Positions 12,341 to 26,490 of a stretch of DNA of 64,000 nt are shown here, piece after piece. A program made the translations under genes and the position numbers. The DNA comes from Hamiltosporidium tvaerminnensis. Lineage: Eukaryota; Microsporidia; Dubosqiidae. The first letter of the stretch is position 1, and each line of letters begins with the position of its first letter. The notes beneath the pieces are model-generated. The model did not search any database and had not been told where the DNA came from. It worked only from the letters and a program-made list of their open reading frames with translations. The stretch covers positions 1-64,000 of the forward strand of contig JAKIMF020000005.1 in the NCBI GenBank assembly GCA_022605425.2. The letters run 5' to 3'.

Positions 12341-15300
12341 AACCTTAATAAACTTATAAAATTTACCATAATTGGAAGTTTTTGCTGGTAAGGTATTAGG
12401 TCTTTTTTTTGTTTATTTATTACATTGGAACTATTAAAAACTATAATCACCATCCTATAAATATAATTTCTTATCTTGGTCATAATACGTCGTATTCGAT
12501 CTAAATATAGCCTTATTAAAATTTCCGAAATTGTTATTAAAAGCCTTCAATATATTGATTGAGACATTTATCATATAGGGTATTCAGAAGTAACTTTTGA
12601 TTTCTCAATAACCTCATATTAGTACTTTCCGAAAATTGAGCAAAATGCCACCTATTATATATGGATTGCTTCTTTGGCTTTAAAAGAATATAAAGCTAAG
12701 GAAGAGAAAGTACTTGATCTGAAAAAGTATTTAAAATATCTTGTATGCTATTTTGAAGCGAAAAGAAGAGAAATGTAAAAATATTGCTTTTAATCTAATA
12801 TATTAAATATTGCCTATATTTATATAGACATGCATTTATTATTCATATACATATATCTATATTAGCTGTGTTAATATTTAAATCACCTTAATATATCCAT
12901 ATAAAAAAATGGTTTTTATTTTAATATTTGCCCTATTTGACTGACTTAAATTGTTTTTATTATAAGTATATTGATTCTTTTAGATAATGCTAAGTTTTTT
13001 TAAAAAAATTATATATTATATGGTAGAGATTTACGGAATTGAAGTTTAATAAAATTGATACTAAATAAAATATCTTGAGTCATAAATGTGTTTATATACT
13101 AATAGAATAATAAAACCAAATTTAAATAGATGTTTTTACGCTAAGTATATCAATTTTAATTTTCTTAACCCATTTCTGTTTTTTAAAAAAAATTATACAA
13201 CTTATTCTTAAAATAGTTTAATTTTGTATGCTTTTAAATGTTACAATGGTTATGAAGTCGTACATAAAAGATAATATTTGAATTATAGAATATTTTACGA
13301 GATACTTTATTTTATTTTATTTTAGCGATAGGTAAACCTTAAATAAATTTGGTTTATTTTAAACTAAATAAAATACTCGTTTTTTACATATGACTAATAT
13401 ATATTTCTCTTAGTTGTATGTAAAGCTAGAAATTAATTTCAAACTTTTCAGAAATTCATTTAAATGAATGAAATAATAAAATCAAGGATACATTGATAAC
13501 AAAATGTATTTATAGATGAGTCTTATATTATAATTAATTAAGTTTGTTTGTGAAAATAGGCGTCTATTCTATTTCACTAAATAAAATTTCTATTTATTAA
13601 GTTCGTGGATTTATATTATACCATTAGTTATGGGTTATATACTTTAAATATAAAAAAAAGAAGATGGTTTAAAATGTAAAAAAATAATATGATTATGCTT
13701 GGATTTTTTATATTCGGTATTCTCTACACGTAACTTAGCACTATCTTGTTCTTAAACCTCTATTAGCCGATCCACTCTATAAAGATTTAACTTAATGTAG
13801 AACGAAAGACACTAGTTCCACAATCAACTACTGTATATTTTCCGAAAAATTCGCAGCAAATTAATACATTTTAAACTACCCAGGCTTGTTTTTATCATGG
13901 AAATAGTATGTAAGGCTATTTGCCTGTGTAAATTATTTAGGATTCAAATGGGGTGTCTAAGAACTCATTCGATCTTGTTCAAAATCGGATTTACGAACAA
14001 AGTAAATTCGTTTACTTAAAATTTATTTAAAAATAACTCTACCAATATCAGAAACGCCTTTTATATACTAAATGGTTAAGAATTACATTCATAGACGGAT
14101 TTGCATATTCGCAAAGTTTCAGAGTGGATAACTATACCATAAACAATCTATAAAATATTATTTTGTGTTTAAATTAAAACCTTTTAAAAAACCAACAACC
14201 ACACTTAAGCTGTATCATAATACTTGTTTCATTTAAATCATCTATTCGTCTTTTTATCTACAACTACAATCGTGATCTTTATGATATATAATGTGATTTA
14301 GGCTCTTTAAAGTGTTGTATTCTTGTTGGAAGATGTTTATGCTTAAGCTATATATATTCTAATATGAATATGTATTATCTATCTTTAGATATACCTTAGC
14401 GGAAAGTCATTAAATATATTAATGAATTACTTTGTCCCCACTTGTTTTATAAGGATCGATTTTATTCTTTGCATAATAAAAGACTATTGTTGTAAATAAA
14501 TAAAATATCTCAAATGTAATTTAAGACACCATGAGATATAGTAACTCTCTTAAATTGTATTATATTTAGAAAGTAAATTTTATAAAATAAAACCGGATTA
14601 TTAAACTAAGAAATATAGATTAACTAATTGCAAAAGATTTAAATGTTTATAATTTGATTTGAAGGAATAACAAAGAAATGTATTTAATAAACCAGGAGGT
14701 ATAGAAATTGATTTAAATAAATTATAATGTTTTTTTTACATAAATATAGACATTTAATAGATAATATAAACCAATTTTACAACATTTTATTTTTTTATAC
14801 CTTAAAATCATTAAATTCCTACAAATTCGTATTTCTTAGAAAACAAACGAACATTTCTATCTGTTCTCAAGTTATTACAAGGAATTCATCCAAAGTAATT
14901 TTATAGATATAAACAATTCTGATATTCAAAATATATCAAATAGCTATTTTTAATTTCACTTTAAGATAAATATTTGAATTTAATATTTAGATTTCATCAC
15001 TTAAAATACATATCTGATTCAATCAAAACCACTTAGGTTTTTTTCCTCCTCATAGGCCAATAAAAAAATATTTTTTCGGAATTAGATTAGGTAACACATA
15101 AAATTACCAGAATTTGCATCTTAACAACGTTCCATGCTTTCTAGTTCTACAAGGAAAAGAATTTCTAAATTGTGCTCAGTTGTAACTAAGATTGCAAATG
15201 TAGAAGTCTACTGTTAGATACAATCCAAAATGGCTCAATGTCTTCCAAAAACTCTCCATAAAACCTCAGCATCGAATATAACCTACTTAACAATGCTTTA

Positions 15301-16830
15301 GGTATTAAACATCCCCTATGCTTCTTTCTTCTTCTCCAAGGGTAATAGGAAAAACTTTGTTCATATTAAATAAAAAGAACTTTTTGGATAAAATTTTCTT
15401 ATAAAAAAATGCTTTAGGTAAAAATATAATACGGAAATAAACTGAATAATCGAATCATTTGCTTCAGAAAACTTTCACGGTGTTGTGGCCTGATATCCAA
15501 CAGCATCACAATATAATTTAACAATCATATATCTGAACTGTAACTGAAAACTATTTTTAAGATAATTCAATTTGCTGGGGAATACATTGAGATGCAAATA
15601 AAAATAATTAACATCATACGTCATCACTTTTATAGCCATCACACACTTTTTCATCCTTCCTGTTCACATTTCTTGAGTTACTTCTTCATTCCAACTTCAT
15701 CAATGAAAAATAATCTTTTGATATCAGAAACATAAGGATAGAAATTTTTAAAATATGTAAAGAAATTAAATTGTTTTAACCACAATCTTTTATTTGATTT
15801 AACACCAAAAGAAAAAATTAATAATTAAAACATGTGAACATCTCTAATATTTGTTTTTCCTGTTTTCAAAATTAGTAAAAGTTCAGTTAAAATTTCATTT
15901 CATTAGATTTTGTTTCAAAATATGATTTTTAAAACATTTCTGCAATTTTTTATTCTAAATTTTAAAAATATGTTTTTAAATAGTGATTTTACAGTTAAAA
16001 CGATTTATTCGTCAATATCATATGGTTACATTATTCAAATATCTCGATTTATTTCTAATTCATTCGAAAAACGTCTTACTAAATTTATAAAAAAATTTAA
16101 CCCTACTTGTACTATGCTAAAATCATAAATATTTAATTTTTTCTATTTTGAGCGTAAACAATAAATTTAAATTGTATTTGTAATTTTTGGTGAAGGGAGG
16201 ATTGCCACAAAAAAAATTTCTGGTGGGCATTGAGTATGTGAAACTGGTATGAAGATCATTGTTTGGATTTAGGATGGGAATTAAAGCACACTATATTTTC
16301 TGTTTTCCCGTAAAGGTTTGTATGAGGAAGTCTACGCAATAGTAAGACTTTTCTAAAAATTTATTTGTAGTTTTTTGTGTGGCAGAATGGAACCTCAGAC
16401 GAACTTGTAAGCCATTGTCATAAAGAAGAAGCATTGAGCCTTGGCCTTGCTTACTCGTGTTATAAGATTAGCGCCTGTGATATTAAAATAAAAATTATTT
16501 AAAGCCATAAAAGCTAACTAGCAGGTTGTATCTGTTGGTATGACACCGCACTGTCTAGATAGATTAGATGTAAGTCTCTAAGATATAACTTAGCCAGACG
16601 TGAATTAGATTCGGTAGGCGCTGCGTTAGTGGAAACGCCGCATAGTCTTGGGAGAACTAAAGATGGGCTTGGCTCGTGAGTACACATAATGAAATCGACA
16701 TTAACGCACACCGAGAAACCGCCTCGTCTATTAATTAGGTCTTCACATTTTTTAGATGAAGGGCTTGGGAACGTGGGTATCGTAAAAATACTGAAGGTGT
16801 GTCGGGTAGCATTTATTTATTTATGTTAAA
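12341..16830 (+). repeat. Type II long repeat unit, copy B2
   Basis: It starts with the same opening motif as type I (about 12345) and directly follows B1 in tandem. It aligns with copy A from 13180 onward and with the truncated C2 (43326-44756) over its first 1.4 kb. Its first ~2 kb is related to type I, after which the two types differ. No open frame is preserved between A and B2. A 72-codon frame at 15910-16128 has no counterpart at the homologous place in A. Confidence 0.7.
16370..16830. other. GC-richer end segment of copy B2
   Basis: This is the least AT-rich stretch of the left half. It aligns with 3160-3620 of copy A (shared GTTGGTATG near 16533, and a pair of related segments around AAGATATAACTTAG near 16580). 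It contains GGCG/CGCC inverted repeats around 16617-16640. A reverse-strand open frame of 65 codons (16711-16514) starts only with GTG and is not preserved in A, so a protein is unlikely. A decayed RNA or gene remnant is possible. Confidence 0.35.
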
Positions 16831-19800
16831 CCTTAACTACGTTGAAGTCACAAATACAAATTGAAAACTTACCATTCTTAGTAAAAAAAAATGTAATGTT
16901 TTGAATAAGATTATTGTTTTAGTCATCTCCCTCTAAAAGTAAATATGCCTTGGTATTAAAACTATATCATTTTTAGAATAATTAAGAAGATGTAAAATTA
17001 TATTTGTTATCAATAGCACTTCTAAACATTTCAAAAGATGTTGATATATGTATTCATTATAAGTATAACATGCCCTATATATGCGAATGTTAATAAATGA
17101 AAAAAATATAGATGTTCCTTCGGTTTTCAGAATAATCGATCTTTCGTTTTCTTAAAGAGCAATTTCAATATGATTTCTTAATTCGGGCATCATAAGGCTA
17201 ATACTATATGTCTTAAATAGTAATATAATCAACGAAAAATTATTTTCAATTTAAAAATTGTAATTTAATAGAAGGATAGTATTGTGCCTCTTTTCGTTTT
17301 AAATATTTCTGTATGTTTTTAGCACATAGTTAAAATTTGAAGAGAGTAAATTTAAGAAATTCATCGCAAATTGCATTTTTATTCTTCGTATATTTCTAAG
17401 TACGATATATATTGATCGTGTTCTCATATCGTTTATACATTATTTCACGAAAAATTAATAAAATACCTTAAAAATAGATAGATGATGTATAAACCGTATT
17501 CAGTTATCTAAAATTATATTTACTGCTGTAGCTTACGGTGTGTCAAAAAAAAATTTATAATCTATGTGAATTGTTTGAAGCCAGTCAGAAATTTATATTA
17601 TCAGGAAACTAAGAAATTCTTCTCTTTATTTTGCAACAAACAAATTTAATTTAAACTTTTACACAAAAGAGAGTCGGAAGGTAAAGTTTTTTGATAAATT
17701 ATATCTATTTAAGCATTTAAAATAATCAATCGTCAATCATTTTTACACATTTAACTATTTAAACCATATGTTTTTAAATGAATAAGCAGTTCAAAGATCA
17801 GGTTTCCCATGCGATCTCATATTACACACATTTATATAAATCTTAAGTTATTATCTTGGCATTTATATTCTAATAATATATGCAATTTAGAACAGAGATG
17901 TTTATCCAATTGGTTGGAATGTCGAAAATACATCCAGTAAGACGTATGTTTTTGTGTTTTTCGTAAAAGATAATAAAGAGTATCTATATTTGATGTCTAT
18001 TTGGTAAGCGTACGCTTCTATAAGAGCATAAATATATGAATTTTTTTTTCTCTAAATCTAAAAACCAGGTATGACACAAATACGGACAATAATGCATCTA
18101 AACATATAATGAAGCGAAAAAACATAATAAAGAATGAAAATATGAATTGATAATAGAATATTTTCAAATAAAGATAAAGTACTAAAAAATCAATATATAT
18201 TTTATACTATACTTGATTAACATTATTTCAGTATGATTTAGAAATCCATTGTTTTGTGAGTGTGATCCCAAAGTTTGATTCTACATTTTTAAGGAATCTT
18301 CTAAAAAATTTCTAAAGATTGCCAATCTATTTCCGATTCACTCTAATTTAATACCTCTTTTTCTAGGCTTATTAAGATTTAATAATTTAGAAAAAACATA
18401 AATATATTTTCTTTATTCATCTATCTTTAGAAAAATTATGTTTCAGATTAAATCTAAAAATTGAATTGATAAAGTCACAGAAAGTAAAAGAAGTAATACC
18501 CGCTAACTTAGTCAAAAATTTTATACAAAAATAAAAAATTTAAAACCCTATTTGCATCATGAACTAGTTCTATATTAATTTCCTTAAGAGAACAATTGTA
18601 AAAAATATTAACGATAATTGCAATTTAAATAAAAAAAATTGCTATTTATGCTGAGCACAAACGCTACTTGGTAAAGATTCTTTTTCTGTTTCATTTACTT
18701 ATACTTTTTTCGCTAGTTTTCAAATAGTACTACTTTTTTCCTGTATATAATGATAATCTAGAAACAACGCATATAATAAAAATTCAGTTTAAAAATCTAA
18801 TTTATCTCTAAAATAAAATATTCATAAACAGATATAAAGGATTCCTATTAGAGGACTTCGAATAAAAAAATTAGTTAAATCAAATAAAAATACTGGTCAA
18901 TAACCTCTATTATAAGATATATTATTTCGGGTTTTCACTTAATTTTATACTCAATTCTTATAAAAAACGCTAAATATATTCCTTGTAAATCTGTCTTTTT
19001 TTAGTAACTTCATCGTTATACATCATACTATTATATAGTCGATTAAAGTATTGAGTAGAATTTTTATTGCTTTTATCTTTTTTTAAAAAATCCCATCTGA
19101 ACTATAATAGATTGTTATAAAAAGAAAAGGAATATATATACTTGTAAGATTTTATTAAGCCATAATAACTATTCAGAATATTTAGTTAAGATACGAACGT
19201 TCTACCTGTCTTATTTCACCATATTGCGCCGTGCTTTATCGAGTAAAGTTCGGAATATAATATGTCTTCCTTTATTATGAACCTCTCATTGTTCTTTTTT
19301 TATTAGAAAACTCAATTGTAAACCTTTAAAAATATCCCGAATAAGAACAACTTGGCGCCTATGCTAACAATTTATTTTGAGAACAAGTTACAGCGAATAT
19401 AATAACCAAATATATTTTAATGATCAATATTTGGTTGCTATAACATTTTTCTCTAGTATTATTACAAATAACCTTATCTCTATTATCTTTCTTATCAGAA
19501 CCTTTATAATTTCCATATATATAATAAAATCCCTCTCTTAATCATTTATCAACCATGCACTAGTTTCTATTATACATATAATTAAATATACCTGCCTATA
19601 ATCTATATAAAAATAATACCTCTCTTTATTTCTTAACCTTTATCCTCTATTCATTTTATATTTAACGTTTTTTGATTGTCTAAACCTGAAATAGTCTCTG
19701 AGCAATACATTATCTTTATTTCTTTATCAATATAAAAAGAGTTACTATTTAGAATTCATAAATATTAAAATAAAAAAGTTTTTTATCTTCTCCAATATTA

Positions 19801-20850
19801 CTTTGTCCTATAATTTATTTCTGATTGGTATTTTTATTTCTTTTGTTCATTGATTATCCTTCTTGTTACGTTAAAAATTTATTTTAAACGGTTGCTAAGC
19901 TAACAAGCACCAAGTTTACCAAAGCCCTATATATGGTGAAAAGACTCAAAATATAAATGAGATGTTAAAGTAAAGAAAAGAAAATATTAAAACTATAAAG
20001 CCAACAAAATCAGTGCAAATATATCCGATAATAATAACATATATTAAATTGTATTTTGATACATTAAATAAACTTTCTTATATTCATTATTTCTTATTAC
20101 TTTGTTAGATGGTAATAACATTCTTAGAATTCGGATATTTCATTTTACGTCTTAAATTCATTATAATTTTACGTTTTATCTTTAAACTGTTTTCTTATTT
20201 CTATTTCATGCTTTTGTGTAAGTCGTACTTTTTATCTCTTTTTCATTTTTTGACTATATTTCCAAAATTATTTTTAAATTTCTTAATTTTTTGCAATTAA
20301 ATTTCATATCACCATAATAATCAATTTCCGCGTATTGTACACATTCTTGTTTAATTAATGTTAAATTATAGAATTTATTTTCATGCTATATCTATTTAAT
20401 ATGACTTAAATAAGATTTGTGTAAATTTCATACTTTAATAGAAAATCTAAAAATAAGGTAGGTTATCTTAGAAATATTTAATTAAGTTCACAGAATATAC
20501 ACTGTGAAAGTAAGTTAGATCTAGTGTGAAGTATGTTATGTCTTTTCTATATTCTTATTTTTTGATTGATTATATCTTTGAAAATTATCATTTAAAAATA
20601 AAATAAGTTTTTTTAAGAATATTACATTTTAATATAAGCAGAAAGGTAGCGAGAATGTCTCTTTATAGGAAAAATATTGTGTCTATGAAGATTTACTAGG
20701 TTTTATAATCTTTTATGACTTCTAATTGAAAAAAACGAGTTAAAAGAACATATAATTTGTGCTAAGAATACTGTATATTCATAGGTATTTTATATAGTTT
20801 AAAAATCTTCGTTTAAAACAAAAATTATTCTATTTTAATGTGATATGTAT
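16831..20850. other. AT-rich spacer without recognisable genes
   Basis: No open frame with a protein-like composition is seen, and neither a tRNA-like fold nor a tandem repeat. A G-poor subregion (about 19480-19680) has scattered CCCT and ACCT strings. A 63-codon frame at 20109-20300 is Phe/Leu/Ile-rich and looks like chance. Confidence 0.6.
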
Positions 20851-23800
20851 TTTTTATTTTTTAGTTCTGTTGACAATATCTTAAAGTGTATGGGAACGCT
20901 TCTAAAATTACTAAATATTGAGTTAAAAAACATACATACTAATTAGAGTTTTAAAATTAAAACTTGCAGTATTTATTGTAAATTTTTGCGTGTATTTTTT
21001 TTGATTTTTTTAAGTATAGTCTCGGACTAGTTTTCGTATTAACATTTAAAAAATTGTAAAAAAAAATAAATTCTAAAAATATATAATAGCTAATGTCTTA
21101 AAAATTTCTGCAAATACAAAGCTAAATTTATAATAACCTATTAAGTTACTTAGGCCTAAACTATATTATTTGTTCTTACTAAGATTTATTAATAATCTTT
21201 TTTCATTAGTTTCAAGTTTTTCGGTCTATAATGCATGAAGCAATCAAGTTTTATAAATAAAAGATTAGATATATAAATTTACTAAAATTGCAACAAATTC
21301 TCGGATAAAAACATAATGAGTCTATATATTTTTAAATTAAGTCATGTTTTCTATTAAATTTTTTTATTATTTTTTATTCAAATTTATTTAATTCATTTTA
21401 CTATAGTGGTATTTACAATTCCAAAACTATGAAAAATACTGCAACCGAAATATATTTTATTTTTTTAAAAAATTTCTGCAAACACTACTAATAGGTGTGC
21501 AATAATATTTTTTGTCTCCTTTAGTTTTATATTTGGAATTTTTTTCAATATTTTTTATTACCTAAATTTTTCAATTTTTTCATTACATTTTTCTATAGTA
21601 AATTAACGATTCAAAAATATTAAAAAAAAACGATTTTAAAAATATTTGTTTAATTAGAAGTATATTTTCTTAAAATATATCAAATGCTTGGTTTTAAATA
21701 TTATTTTATAGTTTGAAATAAAATTTGATCCTTTTTTCTATTAAATTTTGTTACCTAATTTAGTCTGATTTTGTTCGGTATATTTTCTATATAATATATG
21801 AAACGATCTAAAAATTTGTAAAACTGTGGTTAAAAAAAATATTGGCTCAGTACTTTAAAAATAATTTTAATATTACGAATGATATTTTGTTGAGTCGATA
21901 GTTCTATTTGTATAAAATTTGATTATGTTTTTTGTAATCTTTAAATACCTATGTTTTTAAATTCGTGCAATTCATTTTACTATAGTAGTATTGACAATTC
22001 CAAATCTATGAAAACTAAGACAAGAAAATATTATGTTCTAATACTTTAAACCCACTAAAGATATAACAATTTATCTTATAATAACTATATAAATGTATTT
22101 GAAATAAAATTTTATGCAGTTTTCTTTCGAATATTGGAACTTTATTTTTTTCGATTGAGCTCGATATATTTTCTATATAGTATATGAAACGATCGAAAAT
22201 TAGAACAAAAAAAAATAAAAGAAATTAAAAGAAATGTTGGTTTTAATCCTTAAAGATACTTTTAGCACTAGCAATTATATTTTAATGAGTTAATGGATTT
22301 GTTTCATATAAAATTTGTAAATGTTTTAGTTTATTTTTAAATACCTACTTTTTTAGATTTTAGTTGATCTAGTTTCCATATAATCGTATGTAAGATTCTA
22401 AAGTATTACAAAAAAATTATACTGAAAAAATATATTATTAAAATATTAGAAAAAGCAGGAAAAGTTTCAGATATTTATTATATAATTTTATGTTTTGATT
22501 TATAATAAAATTGGCTTATTTTTTGTGTGAATTTATACTACCAATTTTTTTTCTTTTGTTAAAATAGTTTCCGTATATAGTATGTACAATTCTAAAATAA
22601 ACGGAAATTTAATTTTTACAAAAAAATATGTTTCATTGTTTGAAAAACATTAAAATATATTAAATAGTTCGTAAATACTATAATTTTATGATGTTTAATG
22701 TAAACTTTATTACTTTTATTTTTCTATCTTGCTAGACATCTTTTCTTGTAACTTTATAAAATAATTCCAAAATACGTAAAAAAATAAATTCAAAAAAATA
22801 GTTTTTAATTTTAAACTACTTACAAATACTAAATATGACTTTAAAATAAAACATTAACATTGTTCAATATAAAATTCGTTTATTGTTTCTTATAAATTTT
22901 TAATACATATTTTTTCAAAATTATTCAATATAGTTTACTATAGTGGTATGAAAGATCCTGAAATCTGTAAAAAAAAGTCAAAAAGAAATATGATTAAATG
23001 TTTAAAATTTATTTTATAGTACAAATGAGTTTATAAATTTAAGTGGATTATCTAATATAAAATTTAGGCTAGTAAAAGTAAATTTTTCTAAATCTATTTT
23101 TTTAAATTTTATTCAATACATTTTACCATAGTAGTTTGAACGAATTGAAAATTGTACGAAAATGGATTAAATATATATATGTTTTTAAAAGATTAAAAGC
23201 AATGAAAATATATCAAATCTTCATAATAGAATCTATTAAAATGTTTACAACAATCTTTCTTGATTCGCTTGTGGTTTTTCTAAATCTATTTTTTTTTACT
23301 TTTATTTGATTTGGTCTATATAGTCGTATAGACGTTTATAAAATTTTGAGAAAATAGATTTAGAAAAATATATGTTTTATTAAATAAGAAATGCTAAAAG
23401 CATTGGATTTGAGGCAACTAATTTTATTTTATGCTTGACAATAAAATCTGTTCATATTTTGTATTAATTTTATTTTATTTTTACTTTGTTCAATATATTT
23501 TGCATATAATACATGAAACACTTTGAAAATGATTAAAAAATTCAACTCAAAAGATATATAATCTAATGTTTCAAAATTTCTGTAGTGCTTCAGATTAGTT
23601 TATGATAATATAACATATTCTGTTTATAATTGTATCTGTTTATATTTTGCCAAAGTAGCATTACCTAATTTTTTTCTATTTTCTTCAATATATTTTCTAT
23701 ATATTGTATTAAGCAATCAAAAAACTTTAGCAAGATGATCTAAAAAAATATTCGAATTGTACTTAAAAAATTCTTAAATACTAACAGAAAGTTTATAATA

Positions 23801-24480
23801 AAACCAATACGTTTCTTTATTTTACAATTAGGTGATGTTTTCGTCAATCTTATTACCTAATTTTTTCGATTTTGTTAGATATATTTTCTATTATATCAGT
23901 ATAAGATATTCAATAAAAATGAAATTCATAAGAAATAAGATTAACTTATTAAAAATATTATAATATACTACGAATAGTTTATAATGAATCTATAAGATTG
24001 TTTAATATTTAATTAAGTCATTTTTAGTGTGAAATTCTGTTTCTTTATTTTTTTAGATTTTTTCAATTCGGATTACTATAGTGCAATGAAAGATCCAAGA
24101 ATAATGAAAAAAATTAAATCTGAAAAAATGCATTAGGTTTGATATTAAGGAATGATATACATATAAAAATATCGGGTTGATATTTTTTTTAATTGATTTG
24201 CCTTTGAATTTAATTATTTTTATTGTAATTTAACACCAATTTTTTCTTTAAATTATTTTAATATATTTTGTATATACTGTATAAAACGATATGACAAGTA
24301 TGAAAAAATTCTTTTAAAATATATAAGATTTTATATAAAAAAACTTCTTGAATACTAAGAGTAATTTAACAATAGTTAATTATGTTTCAGAAATAAAAAG
24401 TACTTATATTTCTTTTAAAATTTTTCCTAGATTTTGTTTGGTATAGCTTCATTATATATATCAGTAACAATCCAATTTTT
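20850..24480 (+). repeat. Satellite array 1, period about 190 bp
   Basis: A diverged tandem repeat is marked by a recurring box like TATATTTTCTATATAGTAT followed by GAAACGATTC and A-rich DNA. Boxes are seen near 21215, 21395, 21590, 21775, 21975, 22158, 22365, 22560, 22740, 22930, 23112, 23308, 23490, 23683, 23875, 24065, 24257 and 24440, with spacing mostly 180-200 bp. Each monomer also carries a TTACCTAATTTTTT-like string before the box. About 19 monomers are present. The period is close to a nucleosome repeat length, as in many centromeric satellites. This is an inference, not evidence of a centromere. Confidence 0.7.
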
Positions 24481-26490
24481 TTAAGTATCCATATAATTAA
24501 CACCCTTTATTTAGTAAAATATATCCGTATAATTAACACCCTTATTTTGTTTATTATTGTCTTATTACTAACACACTTTTAAATTTTAAATATTTTTTCT
24601 TATCAATAACACCTTGTTATTTATTCGTATAAATATCTATTATACTTAGACCCTTTTGTATAGATTTAACCCTATTTATATGGTAAGGCCTTTCTATATA
24701 TATCCTTTGAAATTCTATTTTCAATAAAACCCTGCTATCTCATCAACCAATCACTTTATTTACAAACTCCCTGTTATTTATATTGAAGTATTTCTTGTTT
24801 ACTAACATTTTGTTATTTATTCCTATAAATTCTAAGATCCAGTAAAACACCCTTCTAGCGCAAATTATAAGTCTCTATTATTAACACCCTGTTATTTATT
24901 GTATAAATGCCTAGATTTGTAACAGCCTTTTATATACTGCTTTAAATATTATTATTAACACCCTGTTATTTATTCTATAAATGCTTAGATTATTAACACC
25001 CTTTTATATACTGTTTTAAATATGTATTATTAACACCCTGTTATTCTTCATTATGAACATCTCTATAAATAACACCTAATTTATTTATTTTTTACTAACA
25101 CCCTTTTATTTTTCATTTCGTTTTTTATTTTCTTAAATCCCTATTATCCTTTCCTATAAATTTTATAATTATTAACACCCTCTTATATATCTGGAGATAT
25201 TTCATAAATTAACACCCCGTTATCTATTTTCTGAAGCTTATTTACTAACACCCTGTTATATTTAAATAGGAATATTATATAAATTAACACCCCTTTATTT
25301 ATGTATATAAATAGCTTTATATTAACACCCTAATTATATATCTATCTTTATAATAACACCCCTTTGTTTATCTATATAAAATGCTTTATTATTAACACCC
25401 TAATTTTATATCTATCTTTATAATAACACCCCTTTGTTTATGTATATAAATAGCTATACTACTAAGACTCTTTAAAGTATAACCTTAATATAAATAACAC
25501 CCTTATAATTTCATCTTAATCACTAACACCGTAATAACACTTTATAACATTAACACCCCGTTATTGATACAGCCTATATTAACACTCTTTATCCACTACA
25601 ATTTGTCTAACACCCTTTATCTACTACCATGTATATTAAAACCCTTTTATACATCTGTCATAGAAATACTACCCTTTATCTAATATAAATAGTATTAAAA
25701 CCCTGTTATTGTTATGTTTTTCAATAAAAAACTTTATTAGTTACTTCGTGATTAACACCTTTTTATACATATGTCTTGAAAATAACACCCTTTATTTAAT
25801 ACAAATGTTGATTATCACCCTTTCTTTATCACAATTGTGATTAACACCCTTTTATACATATGTCTTGAAAATAACACCCTTTTTTAGTTGCAATTGTGAT
25901 TATCACCCTTTATTTATTACAATTGTGATTAACACCCTTTTATACATATGTCTCGAAAATAACACCCGTTATTGGCTATAATGTGATTATCACCCTTTAT
26001 TAGTTACTTCGTGATTAACACCCTTTTATACATATGTCTTGAAAAAAACACCCTTTATTAAATACAATTGTGATTATCACCCTTTATTTATTACAATTGT
26101 GATTAACACCCTTTTATACATATGTCTTGAAAAAAACACCCTTTATTAAATACAATTGTGATTATCACCCTTTATTTATTACAATTGTGATTAACACCCT
26201 TTTATACATATGTCTTGAAAAAAACACCCTTTATTAAATACAATTGTGATTATCACCCTTTATTTATTACAATTGTGATTAACACCCTTTTATACATATG
26301 TCTTGAAAATAACACCCTTTATTAGTTACAATTGTCATTATCACCCTTTATTTATTACAATTGTGATTAACACCATTTTATACACCCATATTAATATTAA
26401 AACCCTTATAATTTCTTGCTTTACCACTAACACCTTGTTGTTTACACCCCCAATCAATACTACCCTTATAAGTTACACCCTTTAATTGTT
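24480..26490 (+). repeat. C-rich AACACCC satellite with nested higher-order repeats
   Basis: The unit AACACCC followed by TTTTA or TGTTA recurs along 2 kb, always with C on the + strand and with almost no G. Elementary spacing is about 30-40 bp on the left. Dimers of about 75 bp appear near 25320-25450, and perfect 88-bp trimers appear at 26013-26364. The left end abuts satellite array 1. An open frame at 26303-26485 is only a reading of the repeat. The complementary strand reads GGGTGTTAAT, which resembles G-rich telomeric or Rap1-type DNA in style, but no binding protein can be inferred. Confidence 0.85.
26013..26364 (+). repeat. Four 88-bp units, the youngest part of the C-rich array
   Basis: Units begin at 26013, 26101, 26189 and 26277, exactly 88 bp apart, and the first three are essentially identical. 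Each consists of three subunits of 29, 30 and 29 bp, beginning GATTAACACCC, AAAATAACACCC (with an A/T change at the fourth or fifth base) and GATTATCACCC. The fourth unit varies slightly. Near-identity shows recent tandem expansion. Confidence 0.9.

Noticed and set aside
16514-16711. 65-codon reverse-strand frame of less AT-driven composition
   Set aside because: It starts with GTG, has no recognisable domain and is not preserved in the homologous part of copy A.
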